Below, in pieces: positions 60,301-64,000 of a DNA stretch of 64,000 bases. The position numbers and the translations under genes were made by a program. The stretch lies in NCBI RefSeq assembly GCF_001640805.2, contig NC_066833.1, positions 12,636,984 to 12,700,983 on the forward strand, given 5' to 3'. The DNA comes from Lates calcarifer. Lineage: Eukaryota; Chordata; Actinopteri; Centropomidae. Position 1 is the stretch's first letter, and the number at the start of each line of letters is the position of its first letter. The notes beneath the pieces are model-generated. The model worked only from the letters and a program-made list of their open reading frames with translations, made no database searches and had not been told where the DNA came from.

Positions 60301-62504
60301 GGGATTACGAGAGAAGGCAAGTCATGCTATCATCTAAACACAGCTCCAGCTGCCTGATTGGCCCAGTGTTTATCTGACCAGCCTGAATTAATTCTCAAAT
60401 GGATGTTTTCAAGAACTTTTATCTTGTAGGAAAAACTGAACACAAGAGTCGGACTTCTACTGCTATGGATGAATATAGCATAGCAGATAACAGCAGATTC
60501 TGTATTGGTGGATTCTCTTTCATCTGATGATCTATATCGACATACTGCCCCAACCTTACTTGTATCACAGATTTATTCTCCGGCTGAACCACAGACTATT
60601 TCCATGATGATAAAACTGCAACAAACTAATTAATCAATAGCAAATGTCCCAGTGTTGATGCCCACAGTAACAACACTGCTTGATACTGGAGGCAAATGAA
60701 AATGGGATTAAGCAGCAGACAGAGATAATGAAAGAGCAAAGGTAAAAGAAGGAGAGAATGGTGGGACAATCCTGGCTTCTCTGCTTTGTTTGAAAGGTCA
60801 GAATACCAAAGTGTATCCAGGCAACACACACACACACACACACAATACACAGGACCATGTAAGATTTTTATGGAGTGATGCCATCTGTTCATATTAATTT
60901 AGTTAGACCAACTGGGGAATCAGGGAGCGTTCCAAAAGCTCCCAGACACACTTCTCTGGCGTACCGTGAAATAAGATGTATGGGAAAAAGCACGGCTTCC
61001 ATCTGGATCCACTTCTCACAGACTTATCAAATACATATTGTTCTATATACCCTGCCTGGGCTGATATCACACACACTGACAACCCTGCCCTATCCAAAGG
61101 ATTTGTGGGAGGAAGTGATACATCTCTTAGGCATTTCCACCCTCGTATCTGCCTCTAGCACCCTCCGTGAGTTAGAGACAAGCTTGCGAGCAGTTGTAGG
61201 ACTAAAACAAAATAGCCCAATGCACTGGGGCAAGTCTACCAGTCCTTCTTGTGGTAACTCCCACTGTTAAAAGAGGATGTAGACAGAGGAAAACGGTGCA
61301 GACAGACCACTTAGTCTGAAGGAGTCATTAGCAAGGAGAACATGATCCCTCACCGGCTTCCCACCAGCTGCTAGTCAAGACTTTAGTCTTCCAGAAGTGG
61401 AAAAGTGCAAACAGTTTGTTTTCAGTTTGTTTTCAGACCTCTGCAGTCACTGACACTGACAGGAATCTCAGTTCATCATCTCATCAACTAGTCACTCCAA
61501 TGGTGGCTTCTGTTTGCTTATCTCGGCTTCTTAACCCAAATTCAGATTTTTTTTTTATCTCTAGCTCCTCATGAAATTTCACAATGTCCTTCCAGAAACC
61601 AGTGGGTGACCCTACGTCCATGTTTTCCCAAAGCTTATGATGAAGCCAGATTAGTCAGAAGTATGGTATGTATATTTAGCCTTCCTGTCCCTCATGCACA
61701 CATACTTGGCATGCCAGTTGGCATATTCTACTTTGCATAACAACTCCCCCCTTGGCAAAAATAGCCTTTCCTGTGGCGCACAGAGTAACCCCTGCACAAA
61801 CATGGCACCTAAGCCGGTCAAACTCTCTGGTAAAACCCTAGAATATCAGAATTCCTCATGTTCTCTAACACTACACTAAGCTTAGAGCATAGAGACTAAA
61901 ATCACATCAATGTATGAGCAGACTGAATTCCTTAACACTCACATCTCCACTATTTTTTGCACCGTCATCTGTTTAATTGGCATGTCGGCTACCAAAATGT
62001 ATTATTCTCAATGTGACAGTTATTCACTGTATGCTCCATGAAAGTGACTTAAAGAGGAGGAGCGTCCCAGAGAATAATATAAACTCTGAAACAACACCAA
62101 CATGCTGCCGGTTTGCTGATGGGTAAAATCTTTTCACTCCACACTGATGGGATTTCTCTGGTGAGACATTTCATACACAACATGATCATGAAAACATATT
62201 CACTCAGTGTCACATACTGAGTGTCATTATCTGTGCAAACCTTTATTTTTGTCAACAACTAAACTGCACTGCTCTAACCCTCTGCTATACCGTGTACTTA
62301 CAAGCGAGCGTAAAAATCACAAAACTCCTTATAGACTTTGACATCGCTCTTCCGCCTCTGGGACTTGGACACCGGAACCTCAGCCTCTCCCCCGTCCCCA
62401 TCCTGAAGCCTCTGGTGGTAACCATTCATCTCCCCATGAGGAACATCCACAGCTTCCCTATCCTCAGGTATTGATGGTGGCAAGGCACGACCGTTAATCT
62501 CCAT
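51240..62504 (-). CDS. lims1: LIM and senescent cell antigen-like protein 1 (PINCH1)
   Basis: Exons by plus-strand span in transcript order: 62302-62504, 58722-58881, 57680-57747, 57402-57522, 56772-56921, 55801-55951, then 55199-55292 or 54535-54627, then 53261-53309, 52975-53050, then 52267-52411 or 51240-51354. With the MANALA start in the second exon and the distal last exon, the product is 325 aa, the length of human PINCH1. With the upstream exon it is 394 or 404 aa. Five LIM domains are encoded. PINCH bridges integrin-linked kinase (LIM1) to Nck2 (LIM4) and RSU1 (LIM5) in focal adhesions. Two exon positions are duplicated, which would allow isoforms with different LIM4 and LIM5 halves. 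One +1 insertion breaks the LIM1 exon at 57695-57696, probably an error. The gene lies 2.7 kb upstream of RANBP2, same strand. Confidence 0.96.
52267..52411 (-). CDS. lims1: LIMS1 proximal alternative last exon
   Basis: 145 nt from CTCTGTCAG to TGA, in the same phase as the distal exon. It reads [38 protein letters not shown] and then a lysine-rich tail ending KLLIPMCL. The LIM5 part aligns with the distal exon without gaps and keeps the Cys ligands; the tail is unrelated and ten residues longer. It is an alternative terminal exon rather than a pseudo-exon, because frame, acceptor and ligands are all intact. Confidence 0.88.
52412..52974. other. GA-rich LIMS1 intron segment
   Basis: The intron before the proximal last exon is strongly purine-rich on the plus strand (CT-rich in the transcript), especially 52430-52740. 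Long apparent frames here are composition artefacts. Confidence 0.7.
52975..53050 (-). CDS. lims1: LIMS1 exon, LIM5 core
   Basis: 76 nt between TTTTTCAG and AA|GTAAGT. It reads [19 protein letters not shown] and TKLTL, with the LIM5 Cys ligands. Its donor serves both alternative last exons. Confidence 0.94.
53261..53309 (-). CDS. lims1: LIMS1 exon, start of LIM5
   Basis: A 49-nt micro-exon reading [16 protein letters not shown] between CGCTCAG and GTGAGA. It begins in phase 0, so it accepts either of the two alternative 93-nt exons upstream. Confidence 0.94.
53900..54290. mobile_element. MITE-like element with 32-bp terminal inverted repeats
   Basis: The sequences at 53915-53946 and 54249-54280 are inverted copies matching at 31 of 32 positions (CCCTCTTAAAATAATTGC core). 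The inside is AT-rich, has no open frame, and carries two further partial copies of the same motif (53990-54017 and 54041-54069). Size and structure fit a non-autonomous DNA transposon in the LIMS1 intron between exons at 54535 and 53309. No clear target-site duplication could be fixed. Superfamily unknown. Confidence 0.75.
54535..54627 (-). CDS. lims1: LIMS1 exon 7b, canonical second half of LIM4
   Basis: 93 nt, phase 0 on both sides, between TTCGCAG and GTAATG. It reads [20 protein letters not shown] and [11 protein letters not shown], essentially identical to human PINCH1. It carries the second zinc site of LIM4 (C-x2-C...C-x2-H). Confidence 0.96.
55199..55292 (-). CDS. lims1: LIMS1 exon 7a, duplicated alternative second half of LIM4
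   Basis: 94 nt as written, 93 without one extra T in the run at 55205-55208. It reads [29 protein letters not shown], then DM when the extra base is dropped, before a GTGAGG donor. It aligns gap-free with exon 7b at 18 of 31 positions and keeps all four zinc ligands. Same length, same phase and position 570 nt upstream of 7b are the marks of a tandem-duplicated, mutually exclusive exon. As written, the extra base gives a stop after HF, so inclusion would truncate the protein; an error is likelier. Expression cannot be judged from the sequence. Confidence 0.85.
55801..55951 (-). CDS. lims1: LIMS1 exon, end of LIM3 and start of LIM4
   Basis: 151 nt between TCTGCAG and GTGCGA. It reads [20 protein letters not shown], then [18 protein letters not shown] and GKQWHVE. 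It ends in phase 0, feeding either alternative LIM4 exon. Confidence 0.95.
56772..56921 (-). CDS. lims1: LIMS1 exon, end of LIM2 and LIM3
   Basis: 150 nt between CCTTCAG and GTAAAC. It reads [39 protein letters not shown] and HFNCNNCG, close to human. Confidence 0.95.
57402..57522 (-). CDS. lims1: LIMS1 exon, LIM2
   Basis: 121 nt between TTTCAG and GTCAGT. It reads [39 protein letters not shown]. The LIM2 ligands are present. Confidence 0.95.
57680..57747 (-). CDS. lims1: LIMS1 exon, end of LIM1 (frame broken once)
   Basis: 68 nt between TTGATAG and GTAAGT; 67 nt would keep the phase. It reads [17 protein letters not shown] and then, if one base of the run at 57695-57696 is dropped, CCHQC plus one base of Gly. 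As written the zinc ligands are lost. Neighbouring exons fit only the 67-nt version, so a sequence error is the simplest reading. Confidence 0.9.
58722..58881 (-). CDS. lims1: LIMS1 exon with canonical start and LIM1
   Basis: 160 nt between TTCTCAG and GTAACA. It contains ATG at 58877 starting [19 protein letters not shown], then [20 protein letters not shown] and [11 protein letters not shown]. The ATG can start the 325-aa form if a non-coding first exon is used; otherwise the exon continues the frame of the upstream exon at 62302. Confidence 0.96.
58882..62301. other. LIMS1 intron 1, no further exons seen
   Basis: About 3.4 kb of intron. Mammalian LIMS1 has several alternative first exons; none was recognised here. 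A (CA)11 tract lies at 60823-60844. The short open frames have no recognisable similarity. Confidence 0.6.
62302..62504 (-). CDS. lims1: LIMS1 long-isoform first exon
   Basis: 203 nt ending CGCTT|GTAAGT. The ATG at 62504 is preceded in frame by TAG (TAGAGTATG), so it is the true start. It reads [20 protein letters not shown], then an acidic, Gly-rich stretch and [20 protein letters not shown], joining to ARFNMANALA. The [14 protein letters not shown] block is shared with the human long PINCH1 isoform, supporting the call. It adds 69 residues before the canonical Met. Confidence 0.93.
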
Positions 62505-64000
62505 ACTCTACAACACCTTGAATTAAGTGCAGAAATCTACCTAACACCTATATTAAAGTAACTAACTGTCACAACTTCTAATACTCCAATAAAATCTTCT
62601 TTGCTGGTTCAGTGTTAGTTTCCAGTGATGAGAAGGGGAATCCAGTAAGCAGTGGGAGCTGTAATCCACATAGCAAGAAGGAGACATAAACACTGATCAG
62701 ACTGTGCTGGGAGTACTCTCCCTCTCTCGCTCTCTCTCTCACACACACACACTCACACCCTCTCTCACAGACACACTCCCTCTTTCCCTCATTCCCACAT
62801 CAACTCTCTCTCTTTTTTTCCCACTCACACACACATACACACACACACAAACTTAGTCTCCCCTCCTGTCACACTCACTGTCTATTCTTGGGCAGGTTAC
62901 TGAAATTAAAGAGCCCACCCTGACGCCTGTCCAAACAGAGGTCACTATGCCATGGCGCGCGCGCACACACACACAAACCTTCTCTGTAGTGTATGTTTTC
63001 TCTCTGTTTTGTGTCCCTAATACTTACAATCTTTGGTTAACATTTCCTCATGCTATAAATCTGCGTATGACTGTGTTTGCATGTTAAACAGCTGGAACTC
63101 TCAGATTTCTGGCAGAAATAAAAATGTGGCTGTAAGTTGGTATTGCACAAAGTGGAAATGTTGCACTGCAAAGCTGAGACACTTAAGCAGTGGGATACTA
63201 ATAAAAGTATAAATAACAAATTACTATTCATTTCAATATGTGTTTGACATGACTGAATAAACACACTTGAGAAAGAAATAAAGTAGTAGTATGTTTACAC
63301 ACACATATACAGAGGCTGTGTTATCCTCCTGATGCGAGCGATGCAATGCAGTTTGTTGAATTACACATTTACAGTGTGAGTGACACTGGTTGGAAAAACC
63401 TGACTCCTGCATCTGACCAAATTAATGCAGAATTTTTATGCTCCCCTTATTTCACCATCATCCACCAACATAATGTCTCCTTGCAGCTATGGTGTTGTGC
63501 GCCTTCTTGTGTGGCAGGACACTCAATAACATAACAGAATTTGACCTATGACAAATAACAAATGCCACATTTAGCTTTGATCGCCACAGTGAGCACACAC
63601 ACACTGGTTGCTGGTTAATTTGGAATCTTTGCATACTTTCCCATTCACCATTTCCAAATGCACTTAAAGCCTTGCTATTGCTAAACAATGTCATGTGATT
63701 ATTTATGGACTGACTATGTTTGGCAGTGAAGGACCCTGACAGGATTAAAACTCAGGACATAATGGAAACATGGAATGAGTCCTCTTCAAGTGTGAGTCAA
63801 CAGAATGGCTTGCGAATCAGTTTAAAACATCTATCTGAAGCTTTCTCGAGCTACACTCCTAAAATATGTTAATTGCCTCTGGAAATCCAACATTGGTCTA
63901 AGCCTTGGCATTCCTTGAAACCCATGGATCTGTGTCTCATCTGGGAAAATGATAGCTCTTTATGTGGTTAAACTCTACTGGCATCTCAAATTAATGACCA
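62505..64000. other. LIMS1 upstream region
   Basis: It should hold the 5' UTR and promoter of the long LIMS1 isoform. It contains mixed CT/CA simple repeats at about 62716-62850 and an alternating purine-pyrimidine (GC)5(AC)n tract at 62955-62976. Beyond 63000 there is no exon, repeat or motif I can support. Confidence 0.55.
62716..62850. repeat. Mixed (CT)n/(CA)n simple-repeat block
   Basis: Successive CT, CTCTCG and CACA runs lie 210-350 bp upstream of the LIMS1 long-isoform start codon. Confidence 0.85.

Overview
This is vertebrate nuclear DNA, most likely from a teleost fish. Genes are split into many short exons with GT-AG introns. The encoded proteins match vertebrate KCTD4, GTF2F2, RANBP2 and LIMS1. 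Introns are compact: RANBP2 has 29 coding exons in about 21 kb. Long CA/TG microsatellites and a decayed Tc1-like transposon are also typical of fish. No bacterial, viral or CRISPR features were seen. Gene names come from recognising the protein sequences by eye; no database search was run.

Layout. (1) 1-24.7 kb: the 3' part of GTF2F2 (TFIIF small subunit) on the + strand. Four terminal coding exons lie at 19471-24741, and earlier exons were not found. The single-exon gene KCTD4 (6126-6902, minus strand) lies upstream and is probably nested in a GTF2F2 intron, as in human. A Tc1-like relic (22125-23500) sits in the intron before the penultimate GTF2F2 exon. (2) 24.7-27.6 kb: convergent 3' ends of GTF2F2 and RANBP2. 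(3) 27631-48586, minus strand: complete RANBP2 (nucleoporin Nup358), with TPR N-terminus, four Ran-binding domains, five RanBP2-type zinc fingers, FG repeats, the IR1/IR2 SUMO-E3 region and a C-terminal cyclophilin domain. (4) 48.6-51.2 kb: RANBP2 promoter side and LIMS1 3' UTR. (5) 51240-62504, minus strand: LIMS1 (PINCH1), five LIM domains, with a long N-terminal isoform exon. It also has two pairs of duplicated exons: two interchangeable 93-nt exons for the second half of LIM4 and two alternative last exons for the end of LIM5. (6) 62.5-64 kb: upstream of LIMS1, simple repeats only.

The genes are not an operon and act in different processes: transcription initiation (GTF2F2), a BTB-domain adaptor (KCTD4), nuclear pore/SUMO/Ran transport (RANBP2) and integrin adhesion (LIMS1). 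RANBP2-LIMS1 adjacency is conserved in human; their linkage to GTF2F2/KCTD4 is not.

Most interesting signals: the duplicated LIMS1 exons; a perfect 12-bp hairpin that buries the 5' splice site of RANBP2 exon 14; complementary (UG)n and (CA)n tracts just after two successive GTF2F2 donors; a 32-bp-TIR MITE in a LIMS1 intron; and five single-base insertions breaking otherwise intact RANBP2/LIMS1 exons, best explained as sequence errors.
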